Assembly: GCF_003284965.1 (NCBI RefSeq)
Contig: NZ_QMEW01000001.1
Location: 434,001-498,000 of the forward strand
DNA: 64,000 bases
Origin: Mycolicibacterium sp. GF69
GTDB taxonomy: Bacteria; Actinomycetota; Actinomycetes; Mycobacteriales; Mycobacteriaceae
Reading direction: 5' to 3'
The translations under genes were made by a program, and so were the position numbers. Each line of letters starts with the position of its first letter. The stretch's first letter is position 1. Under the pieces are notes generated by a model. It was not told the origin of the DNA. It was given only the letters and a program-made list of their open reading frames with translations, and made no database searches. Shown here in pieces: positions 8,692 through 17,482 of this stretch.

Positions 8692-10074
8692 CTAATCGTC
8701 GTCGGCGGGCGGGTCAGTGTCGCCGCGCAGGAGTTCCTCGGGGTGGTGCAGGCGGTTGACCTCGGGCGGGCGGGTGTCATTACTCCAGGCCAGCCGCCCC
8801 GCGTCGGTGACGGTGGTTTGCCAGCGACCCTCGCTGACCGCCGTGTGGTCGGGTCCGCAGGCGAAGAACAGCGAGTCGGCGTCGGTGGGTCCACCCTCGC
8901 GCCAGCCCGGCCAGTGGTGCACCTCGCAGTGGTAACCAGGTTCGGTGCAGCCCGGTCGCGTACACCCGCCGTCGCGCGCATAACAGATGATGCGCTGGTC
9001 GGCGGTCGCGATGCGCTTCTGGCGGCCCAGGTAGATCGGGCGTTCGGTGTGGTCGTCGAAAATCGCGAGGTAGTGGATCGCGTCGGCGGCCATCCGGATC
9101 AGGTCGCGCATCGGCACCACGGTGTCACCGCCGGTGTGCGCCGGTCCCGGCATCGACACATCCGGGTCGGCCACCGCGTGTGCGGCCTGGTTCAAATCGC
9201 CCAGCGTGGTTCGCACGACCACCGTGACCGGATGGCCCCGATGACTGCCCAGCCCGCCGGACGCGATACCGGCTTTCAGCCCGAGCTTGACGCCGTCATG
9301 GCAGCGCTGCGACATCGACCTGTCATCAGGTGTCTCGGCGACAGCGCCGTCGGGCAGGTGCCGACCCGGGCGCACCGCGGCGGTGACCGCTTCGACGTAA
9401 CAACGGGTTTCGGGGTCGATCCAGCCGGCGAGGCGGGACATCCCGTCGCGACCCTGCCGGCCCAGCACAAGTCCGCGTCGCCGTGCCCGGTCGTCCTCGT
9501 CGTAATGCCCATCGGGATTGAAGATCTCGTCGATGCGCCGCCCGATGACCCGCACCGCTTCGGCGTCGCTCTTCACCGCTTCGCGCACCAGACTCGCCTC
9601 GACCTCGGTGCGGTCGGTCACCGAGACGTTGGAGGGCAACCCGTCCATACAGTGCGTGATCACCTGAAGGTGATCCTCACCGATAGCACCGGATTCCACT
9701 GCGTCGGCGATCATCGGTAATTCCGCCGGCAACGGTGCCCCGGTCAGCGCCGCGCGCGGGCGAATCCGCGCCGCTACCTTGAAGCGGCGCCTGATTTCTC
9801 TCGGCGCAATCCGCAGCCCTGCCCAGAGTTTGTCGATCAGGTCAGGATCGGCTCCGGTCTCGTCGGGCGGGTGGGCGAGTTCGGCGAACAGGCGGTACAT
9901 CAAGCCGCGGTTGACCCGCTGTTGCGTCTCCAGCCGTTCCGCGATCTGCACCCGGAATACGGTGCCGACCTCGTCGGTGGACAAGTCCCGCAACCCGGCA
10001 TAAGCGGCCTCGACCTGATCGAGTAGCACGCAAGCACGCTCCCGTGCCACGTCGCCAGTAACGAATCCCACCAT
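8692..10074 (-). CDS. DUF222 / HNH endonuclease domain protein (13E12 repeat family)
   Basis: Intact 460-residue member of the 13E12-type family, which is abundant in mycobacteria. The DUF222 domain covers about residues 20-310. The HNH nuclease follows at about 365-425, with zinc-type cysteines in ARDGGCTRPGC, the catalytic CEVHHWPGW, and DSLFFACGPDH as the last part of the fold. The family is dispersed and often duplicated or recombined, and its biological role is unsettled. It is not a transposase; no terminal repeats were seen around it. It is isolated on the minus strand between the symporter and the moxR3 operon. Confidence 0.92.
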   Translation of the reverse strand: MVGFVTGDVARERACVLLDQVEAAYAGLRDLSTDEVGTVFRVQIAERLETQQRVNRGLMYRLFAELAHPPDETGADPDLIDKLWAGLRIAPREIRRRFKVAARIRPRAALTGAPLPAELPMIADAVESGAIGEDHLQVITHCMDGLPSNVSVTDRTEVEASLVREAVKSDAEAVRVIGRRIDEIFNPDGHYDEDDRARRRGLVLGRQGRDGMSRLAGWIDPETRCYVEAVTAAVRPGRHLPDGAVAETPDDRSMSQRCHDGVKLGLKAGIASGGLGSHRGHPVTVVVRTTLGDLNQAAHAVADPDVSMPGPAHTGGDTVVPMRDLIRMAADAIHYLAIFDDHTERPIYLGRQKRIATADQRIICYARDGGCTRPGCTEPGYHCEVHHWPGWREGGPTDADSLFFACGPDHTAVSEGRWQTTVTDAGRLAWSNDTRPPEVNRLHHPEELLRGDTDPPADDD

Positions 10075-10187
10075 GCCACAACGCTATCCATTGCCACCCG
10101 CGGGCCACGGCATACCACCGAGAAGCCACCCGGTTCTGTGGATGAGCCGCACATTGGGGACAGGGCCGCGACGCGACCCGCGAGATG

Positions 10188-10646
10188 TCACACCCGCGTG
10201 GTAGGGGTGGCCCGCGTGGTAGGAGCGCCCCTCGAGCCGCCCAACCAGAACGGCCGCGTCGCCAACAGCACCGCCCCCAGCACGGCCAGCGGCGCAATCA
10301 ACGGCACCCACGGCAGTTCGAACGGCAGCATTACCGCCGCCAGCGCAACAGCCGTAAAGCACAATGCTCCAACGATTGTCGGCACCGTGATATCGAAGGT
10401 GTGGCGCAACACCAGGTACGCCGCACCCGACAGACCGCACAGCGCGGCCAGCGCCGGCGCCGCCGATGCCAACACGAGCACGGCTGCGGTCGTCAACACA
10501 GCCATGGTGGCCACCGGTCGAAACACATTGCCCACCACCACCATCAGCACCGCGAGCCCACACACGACCAGTACGCGGTCGGAGGCCGCGAACGCGGCGG
10601 CGGCCACCATCACGAGGCCGAACGCGGTCGACAACGCGCGGTTCAT
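10188..10646 (-). CDS. Integral membrane protein at the end of the moxR3 operon (Rv3162c-like)
   Basis: A 152-residue protein with four to five hydrophobic helices (MNRALSTAFGLVMVAAAAF, VLVVCGLAVLMVVVGNVF and others). Its ATG overlaps the TGA of the DUF58 gene (10643-10646), so it is the last gene of a coupled five-gene operon. By position and size it corresponds to Rv3162c in M. tuberculosis (family knowledge, not searched). The C-terminus PTTRATPTTRV comes from a short 18-bp tandem duplication near 10193-10228. Confidence 0.8.
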   Translation of the reverse strand: MNRALSTAFGLVMVAAAAFAASDRVLVVCGLAVLMVVVGNVFRPVATMAVLTTAAVLVLASAAPALAALCGLSGAAYLVLRHTFDITVPTIVGALCFTAVALAAVMLPFELPWVPLIAPLAVLGAVLLATRPFWLGGSRGAPTTRATPTTRV

Positions 10647-11896
10647 CGCCGCCTCCGCACCGACCGCCGGTGAGCGGGCACCAATTGCATGGCCTGGTCG
10701 AGTAAGTCCTCGTCCCGCCAGGCCACGATGTTCACACCGACGGTACCCATGTCCCGATACATGAACGACCGTTGCAGCGTCCACATCCGCGCCACCAACG
10801 GGTCGCATCCGCCCTCGAACGGAGCACCTAGTAACACGTCGACCGCCACCACGGTGTGGCCGCGTTTACGCAGATCGATCAACGCCAGCGCGAACTCGGT
10901 GTCGAGCAACGTCGAGAACGCCACGACAACGGCGCCCGGCGGGATAGCGGCCCGCGGCGCCAGCGTGCCCGAAGTGGTTTCGTAACCACCGCTGACGCCG
11001 AGCATCGCGTCGAGCACCCGGTAGAACTGCCTGCGGCCGATGTCGGCGCTCAGCCACCGCGGCTGCCGGTCCCCCAGTGCGACGACGCCGGCCCGGTCAC
11101 CGCTGCGCAACGCGCTCTGCACCACCTGCACGGCGCCGCGTGCCGTGCGCTCGGTGGCTTCGGTCGCGGGTCCGGCCGGTTGGGCATAGTTGTCGATCAG
11201 CACGACCACGTCGACCGCGCGATCCGTCAGCCGCTCGGTGACGTGCAGGCTGCCCCGGCGTGCGCTCACTGCCCAGTTGACCGTCCGCAGTTGATCTCCC
11301 GGCACATATCGCCGTACATCGGCGTACTCGACACCCGGGCCGATATGACGGGTGAGGTGCGTGCCGAGACGGTCGAGCAATTCGGTGCGCGGGAGCGCCG
11401 TCGACTGCGGCGGGGCCAACGGGAACACGTAGAGGTCCGCGGCGTCGACCACGCCTGCGCCCTCCACGAGACCACCCCGCGCAACCACCGTCAGGTGTGC
11501 CTGCAGCGGATACCGGCCCCAGCGCTCCGCGGACGCCACCACGGTCTGCTTGCTTACGCCCTCGCGCGAGGCGACCTCGAGCGTCATACCTGCCACGGCC
11601 TCGGTCAGCAGCGTCACCGCCTCGTCGCCGGCCTCCGCCCACACCGTGATTCGCGCCGCCTCCCCTTCGAAGCATCGGTGAACCCCCGGGCTTGCGTGTA
11701 CGTGCACTTTCGGCACCGGCCGCTGCCAGCCCACCGAACACAACACCCCGATGAGCGGCGCGGCGAAGACGATGAGTTGCCATCGTGACCCCATCACCGC
11801 CACGGCCAGAGACACCACCGCGCAGGTCAACAGCACGAGCGTGAGAGGCGCTGCACGCCAGCGTAACTCGGCTTCGGTGCTGCGGGTTTCGGTCAC
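10643..11896 (-). CDS. DUF58 membrane-anchored protein of the moxR3 operon
   Basis: A 417-residue protein with two N-terminal transmembrane helices (LTLVLLTCAVVSLAVAV and LIVFAAPLIGVLCSVGW) and a C-terminal DUF58/vWA-like domain. The DUF58 signature is clear (VEYADVRRYVPGDQLRTVNW, followed by SARRGSLHVTE), as is a MIDAS-type strand VVVLIDNYAQP. GTG at 11894-11896 is chosen since it overlaps the moxR3 stop as GTGA. DUF58 proteins are usual partners of MoxR ATPases in chaperone-like systems that assemble or mature envelope proteins. Equivalent to Rv3163c by order and length. Confidence 0.88.
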   Translation of the reverse strand: MTETRSTEAELRWRAAPLTLVLLTCAVVSLAVAVMGSRWQLIVFAAPLIGVLCSVGWQRPVPKVHVHASPGVHRCFEGEAARITVWAEAGDEAVTLLTEAVAGMTLEVASREGVSKQTVVASAERWGRYPLQAHLTVVARGGLVEGAGVVDAADLYVFPLAPPQSTALPRTELLDRLGTHLTRHIGPGVEYADVRRYVPGDQLRTVNWAVSARRGSLHVTERLTDRAVDVVVLIDNYAQPAGPATEATERTARGAVQVVQSALRSGDRAGVVALGDRQPRWLSADIGRRQFYRVLDAMLGVSGGYETTSGTLAPRAAIPPGAVVVAFSTLLDTEFALALIDLRKRGHTVVAVDVLLGAPFEGGCDPLVARMWTLQRSFMYRDMGTVGVNIVAWRDEDLLDQAMQLVPAHRRSVRRRR

Positions 11897-12858
11897 GGGT
11901 CGGTCCGCGGCACCGGTAGGCGCCGGAGCAGTTCGTCGAGCACATCGCTGCCCCGGACCCGCCGCACCCACATCTCCGGCCGCAATGTGATCCGATGTGC
12001 GATCGCCGGAACGGCAAGCGATTTCACATCCTCGGGTACGACGTAGTCCCGGCCGAGCAGCAGTGCGCGAGCGCGGGCCAGCTGAACGAGATCGAGCTCG
12101 GCCCGCGGGCTTGCGCCGACCGCGATCTGCGGGTGCTGACGCGTCGCGGCGGCCAACGCCACCACATAGCGCAACACGTCGTCGTGCACGGTGACCTGCT
12201 CCACCGATTCGCGCATCGCGACGAGTTCGTGCGCGTCGACGACCTGTGCGACCGTCGGCTCGGCCGAACCCCGGTCGATGCGGCGGCGCAACATCGCGGC
12301 CTCCTCCTGCGCCGAGAGGTACCGCAGTTCGAGGCGGATCGTGAAGCGGTCCAGCTGGGCTTCGGGCAGTGGATATGTGCCCTCGTACTCGATCGGATTG
12401 TCGGTCGCCAGAACGGCGAACGGGGCGGGCAGCTTGTGCGTGGCGCCATCGATGCTCACCTGGCTCTCGGCCATCGCCTCGAGCAGCGCGGCCTGGGTTT
12501 TCGGCGGTGTGCGGTTGATCTCGTCGGCGAGCAGGAGGTTGGTGAAGATCGGGCCGCGCCGAAACTCGAAGTGACCGGACTGCATGTCGTACACGGTGGA
12601 GCCGAGCAGGTCGGCGGGCAGCAGGTCCGGAGTGAACTGCACGCGCTTGAACTCCAAACCGAGTGCCGCAGCGAAGGATTTGGCGATCAACGTCTTGCCG
12701 AGACCGGGCAGGTCCTCGATGAGCACATGCCCGCCGGCCAGCACCGTGGTGAGGATCAGCGCCAGAGCTTCGCGTTTGCCGACCACCACCCGCCCGATCT
12801 CGTCGAGCACCGTTTCGCAGTTCGCGGTCGTGGTCGCCGCAGGCAGTCCGGCCGTCAT
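11893..12858 (-). CDS. moxR3: MoxR-family AAA+ ATPase
   Basis: A 321-residue AAA+ protein with Walker A DLPGLGKTLIAKSF, Walker B LLLADEINR, sensor 1 VLATDNPIEYEGTYPLPEAQ and the C-terminal lid region of the MoxR family. The ATG at 12856-12858 is chosen because it overlaps the previous stop as ATGA; the longer upstream frame lies inside that gene. MoxR proteins act as chaperones with vWA/DUF58 partners. The gene order (DUF4129 protein, small membrane protein, moxR, DUF58, small membrane protein) and sizes match Rv3166c-Rv3162c, hence the symbol. Confidence 0.9.
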   Translation of the reverse strand: MTAGLPAATTTANCETVLDEIGRVVVGKREALALILTTVLAGGHVLIEDLPGLGKTLIAKSFAAALGLEFKRVQFTPDLLPADLLGSTVYDMQSGHFEFRRGPIFTNLLLADEINRTPPKTQAALLEAMAESQVSIDGATHKLPAPFAVLATDNPIEYEGTYPLPEAQLDRFTIRLELRYLSAQEEAAMLRRRIDRGSAEPTVAQVVDAHELVAMRESVEQVTVHDDVLRYVVALAAATRQHPQIAVGASPRAELDLVQLARARALLLGRDYVVPEDVKSLAVPAIAHRITLRPEMWVRRVRGSDVLDELLRRLPVPRTDP

Positions 12859-13340
12859 ACCCGCTCCAACCGTTGCAGGATCTCGTCGAGCGTCGCCCGC
12901 CCCGGCCCGGGCTCGGCCGCACCGCGTTTCGCGATGTTCTCGGGATTGACCCACGCCCACAGCTCCGAGCCGAACAGCATCGCGCCGGTGGCGTGGTACG
13001 CGGCGCGATTGCGGCTTCGCCGTTGACCTGTCGCCAACTCGAACTGCCGCGCGAGCATCGGGCGCAGGTGCCGGTCCCAGTCCGTCCGGGTCGCTTCGGC
13101 GCGACTGATCAACGTCTCGGTGCGTGATCGCCAGCGGCGCAGCGATTCTGCGGCATCGTCGGAAGGAGTCTGTTCGTAACCTGCCTCGCCGTCGCGGGCG
13201 AGCTGCCAGCGAACGGCGAGCAGCGCCAGCGCGAGCGCCACGCCGGACACGATGAGGATCATTTGCCGGTCGCGGCTCACTATCGCGATCAGTTCTGCGC
13301 CCGCCACCAACAGGAACGCCGCTGCTACAAGCCTTTTCAT
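12855..13340 (-). CDS. Hypothetical membrane protein of the moxR3 operon (Rv3165c-like)
   Basis: A 161-residue protein with two N-terminal hydrophobic helices (LVAAAFLLVAGAELIAIVS and MILIVSGVALALALLAV) followed by a cytoplasmic helical region rich in Arg and Glu (ESLRRWRSRTETLISRAEAT). ATGA overlaps on both sides (13337-13340 and 12855-12858) tie it to its neighbours. No enzymatic motif is visible; it is probably an accessory subunit of the MoxR/DUF58 complex. Confidence 0.8.
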   Translation of the reverse strand: MKRLVAAAFLLVAGAELIAIVSRDRQMILIVSGVALALALLAVRWQLARDGEAGYEQTPSDDAAESLRRWRSRTETLISRAEATRTDWDRHLRPMLARQFELATGQRRSRNRAAYHATGAMLFGSELWAWVNPENIAKRGAAEPGPGRATLDEILQRLERV

Positions 13341-14293
13341 GACATCGCCCACGATGTGCGCTCCGGCAGTTCGGTCAGCACTCGGCTCAGGATCTGTACG
13401 GCGACGTCGCGATGCTCCTCGGTCATCACATGCGGCGAAAACCGCGCCTCCTCGAACAGGTCGACGAGTTCGGTGGCGCTGTCCGTGCGCAGCGCACCGC
13501 TGGCGACCGCACGCGCGAGTACCTCCGTGGGTGTGTCGTACGCCTGGGGCACCGCGCCGGGAACCCGCGTCAGCTCACGTTCCATCGCTGCGTAGCAGGC
13601 GATGATGGCCTCCCGCGGTTCGCGGCTGAGGTCGCCGATCTCCGCGAGCCCGATCTCGGCGGCCCTGGCAAGCGATGTTGTGGTGGCCGGCATCGCCGGT
13701 GCTTCGTCGGTGTCGACGGCGGCTGCCGGCACCGCGTGACGTCCCTGCCGCCGAGATGCGACCGCCGTGCCGACGACCACCAGCGCCATCAAGATGAGCA
13801 TCGGGGGGATCAGGTAGTTGATCACGTTGCTGTCGGAGCCGTCGCCCTCGGCGGGCGGCGGCGGGGCGACCGGTTCGGCGGGTGACGACGTCTCTGGGGC
13901 GGTCGGTGGCGTCGGTTCGACCGGCACCGGGTCCGCGAGCTGGGACAGCAGCACCACCAGCAGCATCAGCCCGATGACCGCCGACAATGCGATGACCGCG
14001 AAACGCCACGACGGTCGCTCCCGGGGCCCGGCGCTCCGCGGCAAGCTGCCGGCGGGTGCGGGTGCCGGTCGCCTGTCCCTGAGCCGCACGATGATCGCGA
14101 ATCCGATGATCGCCACCGCCGCGCACAGCAATGCGACCACCGCAGCGGTGGCCGCCGGATTGCTGTGGCGCGGTTCGGCCTGCTCGGCTGTGCGGTCGAC
14201 ACCGGGTACGTAACCGCGCAGTGCCCACGCGGCCACCACGATGAGCGTGATCACCGCAATCACGCGTCTTGTCGACGTGCCCGAATCGCCCAT
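13337..14293 (-). CDS. DUF4129 membrane protein, first gene of the moxR3 operon
   Basis: A 318-residue protein with about four transmembrane segments: one near the N-terminus (VIAVITLIVVAAWALRG), one at about 50-70, one at about 100-118 and one at about 165-185. A Pro/Glu-rich linker lies between the third and fourth. The C-terminal DUF4129 domain contains EAIIACYAAMERELTRVPG, then TPTEVLARAV and LFEEARFSPHVMTEEHRD, the family's hallmark. DUF4129 proteins travel with MoxR and DUF58 genes. It starts 68 bases from the divergent O-methyltransferase, so the operon promoter must lie in that gap. Confidence 0.85.
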   Translation of the reverse strand: MGDSGTSTRRVIAVITLIVVAAWALRGYVPGVDRTAEQAEPRHSNPAATAAVVALLCAAVAIIGFAIIVRLRDRRPAPAPAGSLPRSAGPRERPSWRFAVIALSAVIGLMLLVVLLSQLADPVPVEPTPPTAPETSSPAEPVAPPPPAEGDGSDSNVINYLIPPMLILMALVVVGTAVASRRQGRHAVPAAAVDTDEAPAMPATTTSLARAAEIGLAEIGDLSREPREAIIACYAAMERELTRVPGAVPQAYDTPTEVLARAVASGALRTDSATELVDLFEEARFSPHVMTEEHRDVAVQILSRVLTELPERTSWAMS

Positions 14294-14361
14294 GGCCCTG
14301 GGGCCATCCTGGCACGGAGGTACGCGTGCAATGTTCGGTTCGGGCCGATACTTTCGACTCT

Positions 14362-15027
14362 ATGAGCATCACATTGCACGATTCCCGGGTCGCCGCGACG
14401 CTCGACCGGATGTACGCCGAATCCCGCAACCAGATGGAGGCGCTACGCGACCGGGGCGCCGACTTGGCCCGCTTCTCGGAGGGCAGCGCGCAGGAGCGCG
14501 CCGACGCGCTCAGCGACTTCTATCTGCCGATCGCGCCGGAGGCGGGCCGGCTGCTGTACGCGCTGGTGCGGGCGAGCAGGCCCGCGACCGTCGTCGAGTT
14601 CGGCATGTCGCTCGGGATCTCGGCGATCCACCTGGCCGCGGCCGTGCGGGACAACGGCACCGGTGCCGTCGTCACCACCGAGCTGAGCGCGGCCAAGGTC
14701 GCTGCAGCGACGGCAACATTCGTCGATGTCGGGCTCGACGACGTGATGACCGTACTGTCGGGTGACGCGCTCGAGACGTTGCAAACCGTAACGGGGCCAG
14801 TCGATTTCGTCCTGCTCGACGGGTGGAAGGAGCTCTACCTTCCGGTGCTCGAACTGCTGCAGCCCCGCCTGTCGCCGGGGGCTCTGGTGGTCGCGGATAA
14901 CACGTCGATGGCCGCGCTCGCACCGTACCTCGAGTACGTCCGCGACCCGGCGAACGGCTACGTCAGCGTTCCGTTCCCGGCACGGGACAGCGACAGTATG
15001 GAGATCAGCTGCCGCGCAGTCACTTAG
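14362..15027 (+). CDS. SAM-dependent O-methyltransferase (class I, COMT-like)
   Basis: A 221-residue Rossmann-fold methyltransferase. Motif I is VVEFGMSLGISAIHLAAAV, the acidic end of strand 2 is VTTELS, and VDFVLLDGWKELYLP matches the O-methyltransferase family 3 metal/catechol-binding region, followed by LVVADNTSM. These enzymes methylate small phenolic or catechol-like acceptors. The ATG follows TCTATGAGC with a poor ribosome site and may be nearly leaderless. The 3' end overlaps the convergent coiled-coil gene by 8 bases. Confidence 0.85.
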   Translation: MSITLHDSRVAATLDRMYAESRNQMEALRDRGADLARFSEGSAQERADALSDFYLPIAPEAGRLLYALVRASRPATVVEFGMSLGISAIHLAAAVRDNGTGAVVTTELSAAKVAAATATFVDVGLDDVMTVLSGDALETLQTVTGPVDFVLLDGWKELYLPVLELLQPRLSPGALVVADNTSMAALAPYLEYVRDPANGYVSVPFPARDSDSMEISCRAVT

Positions 15028-15853
15028 CGCGTCGCAGCCGGTTCTTGGCCTCCTTCACCGCGGCTCCGGCGTCGCGGCTGGTTTGCTTGGCCTTGTCGTA
15101 GGCGTCCTCGGCCGCGGCCAGGCCGCGTTCGGCTTCCTGCAACCGCCGCTGGGCGTCCTGGTGCCGCAGACGCGCGGCGGCCAGGTCCGATTGCGGTTCG
15201 GACAACGCGTCGTCGGCTTCGGCCCTGGTGTGTTCGGCGGCGGCCAGGGCGGCACGTGCCTGCTGCCGTTCCCGCTGCGCGGCGTCGTCAGCTGAGTCGG
15301 CACCAGAGCCACCGTCGTCATCGGGCGCCGCGGCAGCTGCCTCAGGTTCCGGTCTGCGTCGCGTTGTCGGGCTGAAAACGATGGCGGTGTCGCCGAACTC
15401 GCCGAACCCCGACCATTCTTCGGCCTTGGTCAGCCTACCGAGCCGATCGGCGACATCGGGGTCTGCGACGGCGGCCTGCAGCGTGCCGGTGACGTCGTCG
15501 CGCAACGCACCGACCGGGCTCTTGAGCTCCGCCTCTTCGAACGCCGCACGGGTCAACGCATTGACCAACCGGCGCTGCTCGCCCGACAACTCCCGAATGC
15601 GTTCGCCGTCCATCGCCGCATGCGCATCGCGCAACCGCGCGCCCAGGTCCTTCAGTCGCCGCTTGACGTCGTCATCGCCGAGCGCGAGCCGGTTGACCAC
15701 CCAGGCCGCGGTCGTCGGCTTACGTGCGGCTGAGATCCGCTTGGCGGCATCGGTGTCGCGACGCTTCTTCGCCTCACCCGCGAGCTTGGTGCGCAACGCA
15801 GTGAAGTCCGCCGGCCTGGCGGCATACAGTTCGTCGAGCGCGTCGTCGGCCAT
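15020..15853 (-). CDS. Hypothetical coiled-coil protein (277 aa)
   Basis: No family recognised. The N-terminal half is helical and charged (DELYAARPADFTALRTKLAG, then KPTTAAWVVNRLAL). A Glu/Ala-rich linker with an acidic stretch (PDDDGGSGADSADD) follows at about residues 170-195. Residues 195-275 are a long heptad-like coiled coil full of Ala, Arg and Glu (ERQQARAALAAAEHTRAEAD). The N-terminal motif recurs in actinobacterial proteins of unknown role. It lies 10 bases downstream of the rhomboid gene and may share its transcript. Confidence 0.75.
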   Translation of the reverse strand: MADDALDELYAARPADFTALRTKLAGEAKKRRDTDAAKRISAARKPTTAAWVVNRLALGDDDVKRRLKDLGARLRDAHAAMDGERIRELSGEQRRLVNALTRAAFEEAELKSPVGALRDDVTGTLQAAVADPDVADRLGRLTKAEEWSGFGEFGDTAIVFSPTTRRRPEPEAAAAAPDDDGGSGADSADDAAQRERQQARAALAAAEHTRAEADDALSEPQSDLAAARLRHQDAQRRLQEAERGLAAAEDAYDKAKQTSRDAGAAVKEAKNRLRRAK

Positions 15854-15863
15854 CGGCGCATCC

Positions 15864-16739
15864 TCAAGCCATGCCGAACGGGGCCAGGAGATCAGCCGTT
15901 CGCCACCAGATCAACACCGCGAACACGACGAGCGCCGCCGCGGTCGCGCCCGCCTGCACCAGGTTGCGAGAGGCGCGCGGCGCGTACGCGTAGGCAGTGG
16001 CGATCGCCGCTCCGCTGACGAGCCCGCCGATGTGACCCTGCCAGCTGATGTTCTGCGAGCTCACCAGCGGTATGACGAAGGTGAACACCAGGTTGATCGC
16101 GATGATCGCGACCACCCATCGCACGTCCATGTTCAGCCGCCTGCCGACCACGAATATCGCGCCGAACAACCCGAAGATCGCGCCCGATGCCCCTGCGGTC
16201 TGCGCGACGGGTGAGGAAAGCAGGTACACCAGCACCGAGCCACCCAGCGCGCTGAGCAGGTATAGCGCCGAAAACCGCAACCGGCCCAGCGCCGCCTCCA
16301 AGGGCGGACCCACCACATACAAGGCCCACATGTTGAACAAGATGTGCGCGGGACCGTAGTGCAGAAACGCCGAGGTCAGCAGTCGATACAACTCGCCGTC
16401 GGCCACCGCGTAGGACTGCAGCACCAAATCGCGTTGCAGCCCGGGTACCGCCATCTGCAATGCGAACATCACCACATTCGCGGCGATCAGCACGTAGGTG
16501 AGGATCGGCTTGTCGATGTTCGCCGACGCCACCGCGCCGAACTGGTTGCGAGCCGGGCGCACCTGTTGGGCGCCCGCGTTCACGCACTCCACGCACTGAT
16601 GGCCGACCGCGGCATCACGCATGCATTCCGGGCAGATGTAGCGATTGCACCGCGCGCAGCGGACGTAGGTCGCCCGGTCGGGATGCCGATAGCAGGTCGG
16701 CGTCGCCGGTGGGGTCGACATGGGTTGGAAGCCTGTCAC
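15864..16739 (-). CDS. Rhomboid family intramembrane serine protease with N-terminal zinc finger
   Basis: A 291-residue membrane protease. The N-terminus has a B-box-like zinc-binding array (C-x-x-H, CARCNRYICPECM, then GHQCVEC at about 15-55), followed by six transmembrane helices. Rhomboid motifs are complete: HYGPAHILFNMWAL, the catalytic serine in AGASGAIFGLFGA and the catalytic histidine in WQGHIGGLVSG. It should cleave membrane proteins within the bilayer. The GTG at 16737-16739 is preferred because it overlaps the TGA of the upstream VOC gene; an ATG six codons on is an alternative. Confidence 0.9.
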   Translation of the reverse strand: MTGFQPMSTPPATPTCYRHPDRATYVRCARCNRYICPECMRDAAVGHQCVECVNAGAQQVRPARNQFGAVASANIDKPILTYVLIAANVVMFALQMAVPGLQRDLVLQSYAVADGELYRLLTSAFLHYGPAHILFNMWALYVVGPPLEAALGRLRFSALYLLSALGGSVLVYLLSSPVAQTAGASGAIFGLFGAIFVVGRRLNMDVRWVVAIIAINLVFTFVIPLVSSQNISWQGHIGGLVSGAAIATAYAYAPRASRNLVQAGATAAALVVFAVLIWWRTADLLAPFGMA

Positions 16740-17143
16740 AGCATTCCGAACAATTCGATCCAATTGCCGTCCGGATCGGCGACGAACATCCAGCCCATGC
16801 CTGGCACCGGTGCGAACTCGGTGAGTGGTTCGACCACGTCGTAGTCGGAGGCGGCGAAAGCTTCGGCAACGGCCGCCAGATTGTTCACTCCCACGGTGAA
16901 ATACCGGATGCCTGCCTGCGCCGGCCCGCCACCGGGCGTGACAGGTGCCGACGGAGGCGTGTCGTAGGTCACCAGTTTCACCACACTGCCACCGAGCGAG
17001 TACCGCCGCTGCGAACCGCCGGGAAACTCGATGTTCCCCTGCGGCTCGAGTTCGAGGAACCCTTCGTAGAAGGCGACCATCGCGTCAAGGTTCGTCGTGA
17101 TGAGGCCGATTTCGACGCCTGGGCTCAACAGATCCAGCTTCAC
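16736..17143 (-). CDS. VOC / glyoxalase-like protein
   Basis: A 135-residue vicinal-oxygen-chelate protein of two beta-alpha-beta-beta-beta modules: EIGLITTNLDAMVAFYEGFLEL at the start and RYFTVGVNNLAAVAEAF in the second half. The final metal-ligand strand is GWMFVADPDGNWIELF. It could be a glyoxalase, dioxygenase or binding protein; the substrate cannot be told. GTG at 17141-17143 is chosen because AAGGTGG lies just upstream and the frame before it has no family features. The stop overlaps the rhomboid start. Confidence 0.82.
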   Translation of the reverse strand: MKLDLLSPGVEIGLITTNLDAMVAFYEGFLELEPQGNIEFPGGSQRRYSLGGSVVKLVTYDTPPSAPVTPGGGPAQAGIRYFTVGVNNLAAVAEAFAASDYDVVEPLTEFAPVPGMGWMFVADPDGNWIELFGML

Positions 17144-17482
17144 AGCCACCACCTTAGATTCGGGTGGCCTGGCTCCGGCCAAGCGTGCGTCGAGGAAGCC
17201 GTCAAGGACGCGTTCGATAACAATTCGATCACCATGCACATCACGATCAATTAAATATCGCCAGCGAATTCTGAGAGTTTTCAAGATCTCCGCATGCAAT
17301 TTGTCCGCTCGCTTATCGAATTTCCCCAAAATTGGGTTATAGATCACTCCGCTAGGGCGTAACGCCTGCGCGACGCCCATTTTTGGATTCCGCGGCTGGG
17401 TTGGGATGTGTTTGCCTTGGGTACCTTGGTTTTCGGGGACGGGGCAATCAGCGACCAACGCAATCTGAAGGAAGTAAGAAAT
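17144..17482. other. AT-richer intergenic region upstream of haemophore
   Basis: This region of about 340 bases has no supportable gene. It is clearly richer in A and T than the flanks, especially 17215-17345. It includes a short perfect palindrome CCCAAAATTGGG (17325-17336). It must hold the promoters of the divergent VOC/rhomboid operon and the haemophore gene. No IdeR-type iron box was found. Confidence 0.6.

Noticed and set aside
8692..10074. DUF222/HNH gene as an insertion sequence or intein
   Set aside because: It is an intact 13E12-family gene without terminal inverted repeats, target duplication or host-gene interruption.
10643..12922. A 759-codon minus-strand frame covering both the DUF58 gene and the moxR3 gene
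   Set aside because: Only the part from 11896 down matches DUF58; the upstream part is an out-of-frame reading of moxR3.
17325..17336. CCCAAAATTGGG as an iron-dependent regulator box
   Set aside because: It does not resemble the IdeR consensus (TTAGGTTAGGCTAACCTAA) and lies far from the haemophore start.
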